From the NCBI RefSeq assembly GCF_014651995.1, contig NZ_BMXY01000004.1, positions 124,001 through 188,000 of the forward strand: DNA of 64,000 nucleotides. Reading direction: 5' to 3'. The notes under the pieces were generated by a model, which did no database searches, was not told the origin of the DNA, and saw only the letters and a list, made by a program, of their open reading frames with translations. Source of the DNA: Cognatilysobacter xinjiangensis (GTDB taxonomy: Bacteria > Pseudomonadota > Gammaproteobacteria > Xanthomonadales > Xanthomonadaceae). The position numbers and the translations under genes are program-made. Shown here piece by piece: positions 8,228 through 19,382 of the stretch. Every line of letters starts with the position of its first letter. Position 1 is the first letter of the stretch.

Positions 8228-8950
8228 ATGCGTCTGTCCCGACTGCTCCCGCCCACGCTGCTGATCGCGCTCGCCGCCTGCGGCCCGCGCCCGGACCCGC
8301 AGGCGGCTGCGCAGGCCGCCGCGCAGGCGAAGGCGCAGCAGGACGCCGCGGCCGCCGAGGACATGGCCAGGCAGGCCGAGGCGGCGATCGCGAGCGAGAA
8401 CTGGACGCTGGCACGCGCGCACTGTGACGTGCTCGGCTTCCGCCATCCGGGCAGCGACGCGCTCAAGCGGCTGGCCACGCAGTGCGCCGACGCGAAGTCG
8501 CGCGCCGACGCGCAGGCGAAAACAGCGCGACTGCAGGGCCTGTGGTCCTACCAGACGCAGCCGGTCGGCAAGGGCCGGCAGCTCAATGCGTCGATCTACT
8601 CGAAGGATGCGATCGACACCGGCGCCGGTCGCAGCCATGTGCGGCTGATCTTCCGCGACCATCCCGAATGGGGCCGCAGCAGCTACCTCGTGCTCGATAA
8701 CGGTGATTTCGACTGCTACGGCGGCTGCCGCCTGAAGCTCGACGTCGACGGCAAGCCGCGCACGATGGCCGGCAGCCGGCCGAAGACCGACGAGGCCATC
8801 GCGATGTTCATCGAGGACGAGCGCGGCCTGTGGCGCACCGCGCGCGGCGCGCAGACGATCACCATCCGCGTGCCGCTCAAGGGTGCGCCCGCGCAGGACG
8901 CGGTATTCGAGGTCGGCGGGCTCGACCCCGAGCGCATGCCGGGCTGGTAA
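8228..8950 (+). CDS. hypothetical lipoprotein with Ala/Gln-rich N-terminal helix
   Basis: I do not recognise a family. The 240-residue protein starts with a lipoprotein signal (LIALAAC, C18). An alanine/glutamine/lysine-rich stretch follows (about 25-60), probably a long helix or coiled coil. The C-terminal part (about 95-240) has alternating hydrophobic residues typical of a beta-sandwich. It includes LVLDNGDFDCYGGCRLKL with two nearby cysteines that could form a disulphide. The ATG at 8228 is chosen because it yields the signal peptide. The EAL gene begins 8 bases after its stop, so the two are probably co-transcribed, which hints at an envelope input to c-di-GMP turnover; that link is speculative. 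Confidence 0.72.
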   Translation: MRLSRLLPPTLLIALAACGPRPDPQAAAQAAAQAKAQQDAAAAEDMARQAEAAIASENWTLARAHCDVLGFRHPGSDALKRLATQCADAKSRADAQAKTARLQGLWSYQTQPVGKGRQLNASIYSKDAIDTGAGRSHVRLIFRDHPEWGRSSYLVLDNGDFDCYGGCRLKLDVDGKPRTMAGSRPKTDEAIAMFIEDERGLWRTARGAQTITIRVPLKGAPAQDAVFEVGGLDPERMPGW

Positions 8951-8958
8951 GGGGAACC

Positions 8959-9726
8959 ATGACCGCATCTCCGCAGGACATCCCCGGCTGCGCCCGCTGT
9001 CGCGACGCCGAGCCGCTCGACCTCGCGCTGCGCATGGCCTTCCAGCCCATCGTCGACGTCACCCGTCGCGAGGTATTCGCATGGGAAGCGCTGGTGCGCG
9101 GCCCGGACGGGCAGGGCGCGGGCTGGGTACTCGAGCAGATCACCGCCGACACGCTCTACCGCTTCGACCAGGCCTGTCGCGTGCTCGCGATCGAGACCGC
9201 ATCGCGGCTCGGGCTGGGCGATGCACGGCTGTCGATCAACTTCATTCCCAATGCCGTCTACGAGCCCGCGAGCTGCATCCGCGTGACGCTCGCCGCGGCC
9301 GACCGCGCAGCGATGCCGGTCGAGAAGCTGATATTCGAACTCACCGAGGGCGAGCGCATCATCGATCCGCAGCACGCGCTGTCGATCCTCGCCTACTACC
9401 ACCAGCGCGGCTTCGTCACCGCCATCGACGACTTCGGCGCGGGCTTCGCCGGTCTGCAGTTGCTGGTGCAGTTCCAGCCGCAGGTGCTGAAGCTCGACAT
9501 GGAACTGCTGCGCGACATCGACCACCACCGCCCGCGGCAGGTCGTGGTCGAGGGCGTCATGCGCATGGCCAACGCGCTGGGTTCGACCGTCGTCGCCGAG
9601 GGCGTGGAGACCGAGCGCGAATACGCCTGGCTGCGAGCGGCGGGCGTGCGCCTGTTCCAGGGCTACTACTTCGCCAGGCCGCAACTCGAGGCGCTGGTGC
9701 AGCCGGACTGGAGCCGCGTCGGCTGA
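8959..9726 (+). CDS. stand-alone EAL-domain protein (c-di-GMP phosphodiesterase)
   Basis: This 255-residue cytoplasmic protein is essentially one EAL domain hydrolysing c-di-GMP to pGpG. Catalytic residues look intact: E43 in WEALVR, N94 in LSINF, E127 in FELTE, D157-D158 in AIDDFGAG, K178 in LKLD, E214 in VAEGVE and Q234 in FQGYYFARP. No sensory domain is attached, but the first 20 residues contain a CxxC pair (C11, C14), a possible metal or redox site. The ATG at 8959 sits behind a GGGG stretch and 8 bases after the upstream lipoprotein gene. Two hairpins (9727-9747, 9766-9786) separate it from the convergent kinase gene. Confidence 0.93.
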   Translation: MTASPQDIPGCARCRDAEPLDLALRMAFQPIVDVTRREVFAWEALVRGPDGQGAGWVLEQITADTLYRFDQACRVLAIETASRLGLGDARLSINFIPNAVYEPASCIRVTLAAADRAAMPVEKLIFELTEGERIIDPQHALSILAYYHQRGFVTAIDDFGAGFAGLQLLVQFQPQVLKLDMELLRDIDHHRPRQVVVEGVMRMANALGSTVVAEGVETEREYAWLRAAGVRLFQGYYFARPQLEALVQPDWSRVG

Positions 9727-9786
9727 GCACGCGCGCGGTTCGCGTGCATCGACGGTCGAACGGATGCGGCGCCGCGTGGGCGCCGC
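9727..9786. terminator. two hairpins between convergent EAL and PfkB genes
   Basis: GCACGCG/CGCGTGC (9727-9733 with 9741-9747) and GCGGCGCC/GGCGCCGC (9766-9773 with 9779-9786) are both perfect. Neither has a strong T-run. They likely end transcripts from both sides. Confidence 0.45.
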
Positions 9787-9793
9787 GCGTCAC

Positions 9794-12038
<2,245 letters not shown>

Positions 12039-12154
12039 GCGCGCACCACGGGCGCCGCGACCGCGATCGGCGGCGGCGTCCCGGCATCAGGGGCGCGCAG
12101 GCGCACCGCAGCGGATCGCGCCACTTCCCTTCGACCTCGGCCAGCCGCCCGCCC

Positions 12155-13249
12155 GTGCCCGCTCCCTCCGCTCCCGCCCGACTCGGGGACGCCGCCGGAA
12201 CGCTGCGCCTGCTGGCGTATCTCGCCGCCGCCGTGGCGCTCGCGGTGCTCGACCATCGAGGCGGCTGGATGCACCGCCTGCGCGAGCAGGCCGGCATCGT
12301 CGCCGAGCCCGTGCGCGCGGTCGCCGGCCTGCCGGGGCAGGTCGCCGGCGACACCATCGACAACGTCGCCACCGCCACGCAACTCGCGCGGCGCAACCGC
12401 GAACTGCGCCGCGAGCTGCTGATCGCGCAGGCGCGCATCGCGCGACTCAGCACTGTGATCGCCGACAACTCGCGGCTGCGTGCGCTGCTCGACGCCGCGC
12501 AGCGCGGCGGCCTCGACGTGCAGCTGGCGCCCATCCTCGACGTCGACCTCGACCCCACGCGCCAGCGCATCGTGCTCGATGCCGGCACGCGCGACCAGCT
12601 GCGCGAGGGCCAGAGCGTGATCGATGCCTACGGCCTGCTGGGGCAGGTCACGCGCGTCGGTCCGCTGCAGTCCGACGTGCTGCTGATCACCGACCCGGAC
12701 CACGCGGTGCCGGTGGCGATCGCGCGCAACGGCGTGCGGCTCGTCGCCTACGGCACCGGCCGCAGCGACCTGCTCGCGCTGGAGAACATCCCGCTGTCCA
12801 GCGACGTGCGCGTGGGCGACAGCATCGTGACCTCGGGCCTGGGCGGGCGCTTCCCGCCGGGCTTCCCGGTCGGGCGCATCGTCGCGCTGCGGCCCGACGA
12901 GAGCCGCGCCTTCCTCGAAGGCGACGTGCGCCCGGCCGCGCAGCTCGATCGCGGCCGCGAGGTGCTGCTGCTGCGCACGAACGCCGCGCGCCTGCCGCTG
13001 CCGCCTCCGCCGCCGGAACACCTCACCGGCGTGCCGGGACAGGTGGGCATCGGCGGCTCGCTGCAGGATGCGCCGGCCGCGAATCCGGCGCCGGGCGCGC
13101 CCGGCACGACGTCGCCATCGAGCAACCCAACGGCGGCGCCTGCCGGGTCGTCCACGGCGACGCCCGCGCGCGGCGATGCCGGCACGCCGCCATCGCGCGC
13201 CACGACGCCGGCGACGCCTCCCACGACCACGCCGCAGGAGACCCGCTGA
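12155..13249 (+). CDS. mreC: rod shape-determining protein MreC
   Basis: MreC is the bitopic periplasmic scaffold linking MreB/MreD to PBP2. I place the start at GTG 12155 because the homologous region begins there (GDAAGTLRLLAYLAAAVALA, one membrane helix at about 16-36); no ATG is nearby. A coiled coil follows (about 65-105), then the beta-barrel core with QRIVLDAGTRDQLREGQSV and SDVRVGDSIVTSGLGGRFPPGFPVG. The last ~75 residues are a proline/alanine/threonine/serine-rich tail with no predicted fold. Total length is 364 residues. Its TGA overlaps the mreD ATG. Confidence 0.95.
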   Translation: MPAPSAPARLGDAAGTLRLLAYLAAAVALAVLDHRGGWMHRLREQAGIVAEPVRAVAGLPGQVAGDTIDNVATATQLARRNRELRRELLIAQARIARLSTVIADNSRLRALLDAAQRGGLDVQLAPILDVDLDPTRQRIVLDAGTRDQLREGQSVIDAYGLLGQVTRVGPLQSDVLLITDPDHAVPVAIARNGVRLVAYGTGRSDLLALENIPLSSDVRVGDSIVTSGLGGRFPPGFPVGRIVALRPDESRAFLEGDVRPAAQLDRGREVLLLRTNAARLPLPPPPPEHLTGVPGQVGIGGSLQDAPAANPAPGAPGTTSPSSNPTAAPAGSSTATPARGDAGTPPSRATTPATPPTTTPQETR

Positions 13250-13737
13250 TGCGCTCGTATCCGCGCTGGATCCTGCCCGTGAGCCTGCTGGTCGCGCTCC
13301 TGCTGGGGCTGTTGCCGCTGCCGCTCGCGCTGCAGCCGCTGAGGCCGTTCTGGCTCGCGCTGGTGCTGGCCTACTGGCTGATCGAGGCGCCCGAGCGCGT
13401 CGGCCTGGGCTTCGCGTTCTGCGTGGGACTTGTCGCCGACGTCGTCTACGGCGGGCTGCTCGGCGAGCAGGCGCTGCGGCTGGTCATCCTCGCCTTCATC
13501 GTCCAGCGCTTCCGCGCGCGGCTGCGCTTCTTCCCGTTGTCGCAGCAGGCGCTCACGCTGGGCGCGCTGCTGGTCAACGACCGCATCGTGAGCGCCGGCC
13601 TGCATCTCGCGCTACGCGAGCCGGTGCTGCCGTGGAGCTACTGGAGCGCGCCGCTGGTGGGCATGCTGCTGTGGCCGCCGGTGTTCCTGATCCTCGATGC
13701 GCTGCGCCTCGGCGCCTGGCGCAAGCGCAAGCGATAG
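13249..13737 (+). CDS. mreD: rod shape-determining protein MreD
   Basis: MreD is the small polytopic inner-membrane partner of MreC. The 162-residue protein is very hydrophobic, with about five membrane segments: WILPVSLLVALLLGLLPLPL, FWLALVLAYWLI, GLGFAFCVGLVADVVYGGLL, LRLVILAFIVQRF and a C-terminal LVGMLLWPPVFLILDAL. It ends in a basic tail (WRKRKR). The motif ADVVYGGLLGEQAL matches the family's D-x-x-x-G-x-L-G-E segment. The start overlaps the mreC stop by one base (TGATG), indicating coupled translation. mrdA begins four bases after the stop. Confidence 0.96.
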   Translation: MRSYPRWILPVSLLVALLLGLLPLPLALQPLRPFWLALVLAYWLIEAPERVGLGFAFCVGLVADVVYGGLLGEQALRLVILAFIVQRFRARLRFFPLSQQALTLGALLVNDRIVSAGLHLALREPVLPWSYWSAPLVGMLLWPPVFLILDALRLGAWRKRKR

Positions 13738-13741
13738 CCCG

Positions 13742-15874
13742 ATGGCACTCGTCCGCCCGCGCAGTCGACGCATGAAGAACGCCGGGGCCGAGGCCGCGCA
13801 GTTCCGCGCGCGCGCCTTCCTCGCGCTCGCCTGCATCGTGCTCGCGCTGGTCGGGCTGGGCGCCTGGTATTTCCGCCTGCAGGTGCTGCAGCACGAGGAC
13901 TTCGCCACGCGCTCGGAGGCCAACCGGATCAAGCTGCAGCCGGTGGTGCCCGGCCGCGGGCTGATCTACGACCGCAAGGGCCGCATCCTCGCCGACAACG
14001 TGCCGGCCTGGCGCCTGGACGTCACGCCGAACGAGGCGGGCGACCCGGCGAAATGGCTGCCGCAGCTCGCGCGCATCGTCGAGCTCGCGCCGGAGGACGT
14101 CGAGCGCTTCGACGACACGCGCCGCGCCTCGCGCGGCTTCAAGCCGATCACGCTGAAGATGCGGCTGAGCGACGAGGAGGCCGCGCGCTTCGCGGTCGAC
14201 CGCTGGCGCTATCCGGGCGTCGAGCTGGTGTCCTACCTCAACCGCCGCTATCCGTACGGCGAGCTCACCGCGCACATCATCGGCTACGTCGCCCGCGTCG
14301 ACGAGGACGACGTCAAGGCGCTCGGCCCCGGCTTCGATGCGCTCACGCACATCGGCAAGACCGGGCTGGAGCGCGCCTACGAGTCGCAGTTGCGCGGCGC
14401 GATCGGTTACGAAAAGGTGGAAACGAATGTCGACGGCCGCCCGCTGCGCACCGTCGGCCGCGTGCCCGCCAAACCCGGCACCGACCTGCGCCTCTCGATC
14501 GACATCGACCTGCAGCAGGCGATGGTCACCGCGTTCGGCGACATGGATGGCGCGGCGGTGGCGGTGGATCCGCGCACCGGCGACGTGCTGGCGATGGTCT
14601 CGCTGCCGTCCTACGACGCCAACCTGTTCGTCAACGGCATCACCCACAAGCACTACAGGGCGCTGACGACGAATCCCTCGCGCCCGCTGTTCAACCGTCC
14701 CGTGCTCGGCGGCGGCCCGCCGGGCTCCACGATCAAGCCGCTGGTCGCGCTCGCGGGCCTGGACAGCGGACTGCGCACGCCCGAGTCGTCGGTGTTCTCC
14801 ACCGGCGAATTCCACATCCCGGGCCAGCGCCGCGGCTATCGCGACGCGCACGGCGCCGCGGGCTGGACGGACCTCAAGAAGTCGATCGCGCAGTCGGTCA
14901 ACTACTACTACTACAAGCTCGCCTACGACATGGGCATCGAGAGGTTCGATACCTACATGCGGCGCTACGGCTTCGGGCAGAAGTCGGGGCTGGACCTGCT
15001 CGGCGAGAACATCGGCATCGTGCCGTCGCCGGAGTGGAAGTCCAGGCGCAGCAAGGAGCCCTGGTACGCCGGCGAGACGGTGATCGCGGGCATCGGCCAG
15101 GGCTACTGGGTGGCGACGGTGCTGCAGCTGGTGCGGGGCACCGCGGCGCTCGCCAACGGCGGCGCGCTGCATCCGCTGCACGTGGTGATGGCCACGCGCG
15201 AGGGGTACAACGGCGACTGGCATTCGACCGCGCGCGGAGCCGCGCCGCGCATCAGCGACAGCGAGTCCAACCTGCGCGCGGTGCACGACGGCATGGTCGC
15301 GACCGTGCACGGCGGCGGCACCGCGGCGATGATGGCGCGCGGCGCGCCCTACCTGATGGCCGGCAAGACGGGCACGGCGCAAAAGGTGAGCCGCAAGGGC
15401 AGTGCGAGCGTGAATCCGCATGCGCTGCCCTACCACCTGCGCCACCAGGCCCTGTTCGTCGGCTATGCGCCGGCGGATGCGCCGAGCATCGCGATCGCGG
15501 TATCGGTCGAGCACGGCGGTTACGGCGGCAGCACCGCCGCGCCGATCGCGCGCAAGGTGTTCGATGCCTGGCTGCTCGGGAAGATGCCGGAACCGGCCGA
15601 GGGCGTGACGCGTTCGCCGCAGGGCGGGGCATCGCTCGAGTACGTGCCCGGAGCCGAAGCCGAGGCCGCCAAGCCCGCCGTGGCCGCGCCAGCGACGCCC
15701 GCGCGCGTTCCCGCGAAACCAACGTCGACGCCGACGCAGCCGGTCGAAACGCAGGAGCCGGCGCCCGCCACGGGTGATCCGAAGCCCGCGCCCGCCACGC
15801 GCGACGCGCAGGCGAAGGCCGCCGCGCAGAAGGCGCTGGCCGCATTGCAGGCCCTGCAGGCGGGTGCGCGATGA
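13742..15874 (+). CDS. mrdA: penicillin-binding protein 2, elongasome transpeptidase
   Basis: PBP2 cross-links peptidoglycan during lateral-wall growth and works with RodA. The 710-residue protein has a basic cytoplasmic N-terminus, one membrane anchor (ALACIVLALVGLGAWYF), a pedestal domain and a transpeptidase domain with active-site S329-T-I-K332, S385-V-N387 and K542-T-G544. The domain ends near residue 615. The remaining ~95 residues are an alanine/proline/lysine-rich low-complexity tail, making the protein clearly longer than E. coli PBP2 (633). The start could also be ATG 13772. The end overlaps rodA as ATGA (15871-15874). Confidence 0.97.
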   Translation: MALVRPRSRRMKNAGAEAAQFRARAFLALACIVLALVGLGAWYFRLQVLQHEDFATRSEANRIKLQPVVPGRGLIYDRKGRILADNVPAWRLDVTPNEAGDPAKWLPQLARIVELAPEDVERFDDTRRASRGFKPITLKMRLSDEEAARFAVDRWRYPGVELVSYLNRRYPYGELTAHIIGYVARVDEDDVKALGPGFDALTHIGKTGLERAYESQLRGAIGYEKVETNVDGRPLRTVGRVPAKPGTDLRLSIDIDLQQAMVTAFGDMDGAAVAVDPRTGDVLAMVSLPSYDANLFVNGITHKHYRALTTNPSRPLFNRPVLGGGPPGSTIKPLVALAGLDSGLRTPESSVFSTGEFHIPGQRRGYRDAHGAAGWTDLKKSIAQSVNYYYYKLAYDMGIERFDTYMRRYGFGQKSGLDLLGENIGIVPSPEWKSRRSKEPWYAGETVIAGIGQGYWVATVLQLVRGTAALANGGALHPLHVVMATREGYNGDWHSTARGAAPRISDSESNLRAVHDGMVATVHGGGTAAMMARGAPYLMAGKTGTAQKVSRKGSASVNPHALPYHLRHQALFVGYAPADAPSIAIAVSVEHGGYGGSTAAPIARKVFDAWLLGKMPEPAEGVTRSPQGGASLEYVPGAEAEAAKPAVAAPATPARVPAKPTSTPTQPVETQEPAPATGDPKPAPATRDAQAKAAAQKALAALQALQAGAR

Positions 15875-16980
15875 TCCTGCTGCGCTGGCTGTACGACATG
15901 CTGCTGCGCTTCGTGCGCACGCTCGACCTGCCGCTGCTCGGCGCGCTGGCGGGCCTGATGGCGATCGGCCTCGCGGTGATCTACAGCGCGGGCGACGGCT
16001 CCACGCGCATGGTCGTGGCGCGCGGCGCGCACTACGGCATCGGCCTCGCGGCGATGTGGGCGGTGTCGCGCATTCCCATCAACCAGCTGCGCAACTGGAC
16101 GCCGTACGTCTACGTCGCCTCCATCGTGCCGTTGCTGGTGGTGCTGGTCGTCGGCAGCGGACGCAGCGGCAACCTGTGGATCAATCTCGGCGTGTTCTAT
16201 TTCCAACCATCGGAAGTGCTGAAGATCAGCCTTCCGATGATGGTCGCCTGGTATCTCAACCGCCGGCCGCTGCCGCCGAGCTTCAGGGTCACGCTCATCG
16301 CCGGCACGATCATCGCGGTGCCGACGTTGCTGATCCTCAAGCAGCCCGACTTCGGCACGGCCATGCTCGTCGCGCTCAGCGGCGCGTTCGTGCTGTACCT
16401 CGCCGGCCTGTCGTGGTGGTGGTTCGCCGCCGCGGGCGCGGGCGTGGCCACCGCCGCGCCGGTCGCCTGGTTCTTCCTGCTGCGGCCCTACCAGAAGGAC
16501 CGCATCCTCACCTTCCTCGATCCGGAATCCGATCCGCTCGGCGCGGGCTGGAACATCATCCAGTCGAAGATCGCGATCGGCGCGGGCGGCCTGACCGGCA
16601 AGGGCTGGATGCACGGCTCGCAGTCGCACCTCAACTACCTGCCCGAGCACACCACCGACTTCATCTTCGCCGTGCTCAGCGAGGAGTTCGGCTGGCTCGG
16701 CGTGGTGACCGTGCTCGCGCTGTACCTCTTCGTGATCGGCCGCTGCCTGTGGATCGCGGTGGAGGCGCGCGACGGCTATTCGCGCATGCTCGCCGGCGCG
16801 CTCGCCATGGCCTTCTGCGTCTACGTGCTGGTCAACGGCGGCATGATCGCCGGCCTGCTGCCGGTGGTCGGCGTGCCGATGCCGCTGCTGAGCTACGGCG
16901 GCACCTCGGCGGTGTCGCTGCTGGCGGGCCTGGGCGTGGTGATGGCGGTGAAGGCGCACCGCCCCGTCTACGGGCGCTGA
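15871..16980 (+). CDS. rodA: peptidoglycan glycosyltransferase RodA (SEDS family)
   Basis: RodA polymerises glycan strands from lipid II in the elongasome. The 369-residue polytopic protein has about ten membrane segments and SEDS hallmarks. These include the loop QKDRILTFLDPESDPLGAGWNI, then KIAIGAGGLTGKGW, the LPEHTTDFIFAVLSEEFGW block with the essential Asp of TTDF, and the C-terminal LPVVGVPMPLLSYGGTS. It is the last gene of the mre cluster and is translationally coupled to mrdA. The gene on the opposite strand ends 31 bp downstream. Confidence 0.97.
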   Translation: MILLRWLYDMLLRFVRTLDLPLLGALAGLMAIGLAVIYSAGDGSTRMVVARGAHYGIGLAAMWAVSRIPINQLRNWTPYVYVASIVPLLVVLVVGSGRSGNLWINLGVFYFQPSEVLKISLPMMVAWYLNRRPLPPSFRVTLIAGTIIAVPTLLILKQPDFGTAMLVALSGAFVLYLAGLSWWWFAAAGAGVATAAPVAWFFLLRPYQKDRILTFLDPESDPLGAGWNIIQSKIAIGAGGLTGKGWMHGSQSHLNYLPEHTTDFIFAVLSEEFGWLGVVTVLALYLFVIGRCLWIAVEARDGYSRMLAGALAMAFCVYVLVNGGMIAGLLPVVGVPMPLLSYGGTSAVSLLAGLGVVMAVKAHRPVYGR

Positions 16981-17011
16981 GCCGGGCCCTGCCGGTCGCT
17001 CCGGCGCCGCA

Positions 17012-19324
17012 TCACGCCGGCGTGTCCACCGGCGCCGAGAACACCGATGCCGCCGCCGGCCGCGCGAAGCGATAGCCCTGGCCGAAGCTGCAGCCCAACG
17101 CGCGCACCGCGTCGCGTTGCTCGTCGGTTTCGATGCCTTCGGCGATCACTTCGAGGTCCAGCGCCCGGGACAGGTCGACCGCCGCGCGCACCAGGGCCGC
17201 GGCGACCTTCGTCCCGCCGGGCCCGAGATCGGCGATGAACGAGCGATCGAGCTTGATGGTGTGGAAGCGGAAGCGGTGCAGGTAGCTCATCGACGAGTAG
17301 CCGGTGCCGAAGTCGTCCAGCGCCGTATAGACGCCGGCCAAGCGCAGGCGGTCGATGCATGCCCCCACGCGGGCCGGATTCTCGATCAGCGCGCCCTCGG
17401 TGATCTCGATGCGCACCTGCTCCGGGCGGACGCCGTGGCGCTGCATGAGCGCGAGCAGGCGCTCGTCGAGTTCGTGCACGAGGAAGTGGCGCGGCGACAC
17501 GTTGAGGCTCACGCGCTGGCCATCGCGCAGCAGTGACGGAACGCTGCGGAAAACGTTCTCGTAGAGTTGCCAGTCGAGTGTCTCCAGCACACCGCAGGCT
17601 TCCGCCGCGCGCAGGAACGCGGCCGGCGCGAGGAGCCCGCGGGTGGGATGCTGCCAGCGCATCAGCGCTTCGTAGCCGACCACGGCCCCGTCGGCGAGGC
17701 GCACGATGGGCTGGAAATGCGGGAGGAACTCGTCGCGCGATGCGGCGGCGCGGAGTTCGCTCTCGAGTGCCAGCAACTCCAGCGCCTGGCGGTGCAGCTG
17801 CTCGTCGAACATCTCGAAGCCGCCGCGCGCGCGTTCCTTCACCCGGTACATCGCGATGTCGGCATCGCGCAGCAGCTGCTCGGGTGCCGTGTACGACGGG
17901 CTGCCCAGCGCGATGCCGATACTGACGCCGCTGAACAGCTCCTTGTCCTGAACGCGCACCGGCTCCTGCATCGCGTCGATGAGGCGCCGCGCGAGGCGTG
18001 CGGGCGCATCGCTGCCGGTAATGCCGTGCATCACGATCGCGAACTCGTCGCCACCGAGGCGCGCCACGATGTCGGGCGTGCGCAGGCAGTCGGAGAAGCG
18101 GCGCGCCACCACCTTCAGCAGCTCGTCGCCGACCACATGGCCGGCGCTGTCGTTGATCACCTTGAAGCGGTCCAGGTCGAGGAACAGCACCGCGAAACAT
18201 TGCGACGGGTCGCGCGCCTGCGCCGCCATCGCACGGGCCAGGTGCTCGCGCAGGTAGGCGCGGTTCGGCAGTCCGGTGAGCGGGTCGTGCATCACTTCGT
18301 GCTGCAGGCGCTGCTCGACCTGCCTGCGCACGTCGATCTGCCGCTCCAGCTCGTGCGTCTGCTGCTCGAGGCGGTCGAACGCGCGCTTGCGGTCGATCGC
18401 CGTCACGATATGCGTGCCGACATAGGTGAGCAGGTCGCGCTCGACCGGCGTGTACAGGTCGCCGCGATCGTAGCTCTGCACCACCAGCGCGCCGCGCACG
18501 TGCCCGTCGATCACGATGGGAACGCCGAGCCAGTCGGCCGCGCCGGGGCCGATGATCGCCAGTGGGCCGCTCACCTGTTCGTACAGTCTGGACGTGGGCC
18601 CCATCAGCGGCCTGGCATGGCGGATGAGGTGCCAGGTCAGGCTGCCCTCGATCTCCGACATCGGGTCCACCGCGTCGGGGTCCTGCCACTCGTCGTCGGC
18701 GACGTCCGCGAAGTAGATGAAGCGGATCGCGTCGAGGTCGGCGTCGTACAACGCGATGAAGAAGTTCTCCGCGTACATCAGCCGCCCGACGATGCGGTGC
18801 AGGCCGGACAGCATCGCCGGCATGTCGAGGCCGGAGCTGGCCATGTCGGTGATCTCGTACAGCGCGCGCTGCAGCCCCTCGGCGCGCTCGAGCCGCACCA
18901 CCGCCTGCCGCAGGCGGTCGCGTTCCAGCACGTGCGCGGCCAGCGCCTGCACCACGTCGATCGCCGGCAGCGCCGCGGCATCGTTCGCGCCGTCGACATC
19001 GGCCACCAGGACCCAGAGGTCCGGCACGTCGCCTGCGAGTTTCACCACGCCCGCGCCGCACGGAAGCCGGGCGCACTCGCCGGGCCGCAGTCGCGACGGC
19101 AACGACGGATCCAGTTCGATCCCGCTGCCGGTCGGCTCGGTGCGGACGGCTCCATCGGGGCCGGTGCGCCAGGCGACGGTCACGCGTCGGCCGTGTCGGG
19201 CGAGCCAGGCACGCAATGCGGCCGCCAGCACGTCCATGCGGTCGGCCTGCAGCAAACGCATCCAGTCCGGCGTTATGGAGAGCGCGGGCGCGGTCTCGGA
19301 CGGGTCCGGGCAGGCGTCGCTCAT
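17012..19324 (-). CDS. GAF-GGDEF-EAL bifunctional c-di-GMP signalling protein
   Basis: The 770-residue protein probably both senses a signal and turns over c-di-GMP. Residues 1-140 are unassigned. A GAF-like domain spans about 150-312, including LGVPIVIDGHVRGALVVQSY, and a short coiled coil lies at 315-342. The GGDEF domain has an intact A-site at 424-428 (RLGGDEFAI) and the DPLTGLPNRAYL entry motif. The EAL domain (about 520-760) has intact YEALMRW, DDFGTGYSSM, KLDRSF and IAEGIET motifs. No membrane segment is seen, so it is cytoplasmic. The ATG at 19324 was chosen over an upstream arginine-rich extension that would run into cca. Confidence 0.94.
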   Translation of the reverse strand: MSDACPDPSETAPALSITPDWMRLLQADRMDVLAAALRAWLARHGRRVTVAWRTGPDGAVRTEPTGSGIELDPSLPSRLRPGECARLPCGAGVVKLAGDVPDLWVLVADVDGANDAAALPAIDVVQALAAHVLERDRLRQAVVRLERAEGLQRALYEITDMASSGLDMPAMLSGLHRIVGRLMYAENFFIALYDADLDAIRFIYFADVADDEWQDPDAVDPMSEIEGSLTWHLIRHARPLMGPTSRLYEQVSGPLAIIGPGAADWLGVPIVIDGHVRGALVVQSYDRGDLYTPVERDLLTYVGTHIVTAIDRKRAFDRLEQQTHELERQIDVRRQVEQRLQHEVMHDPLTGLPNRAYLREHLARAMAAQARDPSQCFAVLFLDLDRFKVINDSAGHVVGDELLKVVARRFSDCLRTPDIVARLGGDEFAIVMHGITGSDAPARLARRLIDAMQEPVRVQDKELFSGVSIGIALGSPSYTAPEQLLRDADIAMYRVKERARGGFEMFDEQLHRQALELLALESELRAAASRDEFLPHFQPIVRLADGAVVGYEALMRWQHPTRGLLAPAAFLRAAEACGVLETLDWQLYENVFRSVPSLLRDGQRVSLNVSPRHFLVHELDERLLALMQRHGVRPEQVRIEITEGALIENPARVGACIDRLRLAGVYTALDDFGTGYSSMSYLHRFRFHTIKLDRSFIADLGPGGTKVAAALVRAAVDLSRALDLEVIAEGIETDEQRDAVRALGCSFGQGYRFARPAAASVFSAPVDTPA

Positions 19325-19382
19325 CGTTGCGGGTAACGGCGCGGTGGCCGCCGACTTGAGCCGCGGGCACGGGGCTTCACGG

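Noticed and set aside
6162-8414. 750-codon minus-strand frame opposite the M1 peptidase
   Set aside because: The peptidase frame has the complete zinc-binding site. The antisense frame is a composition shadow.
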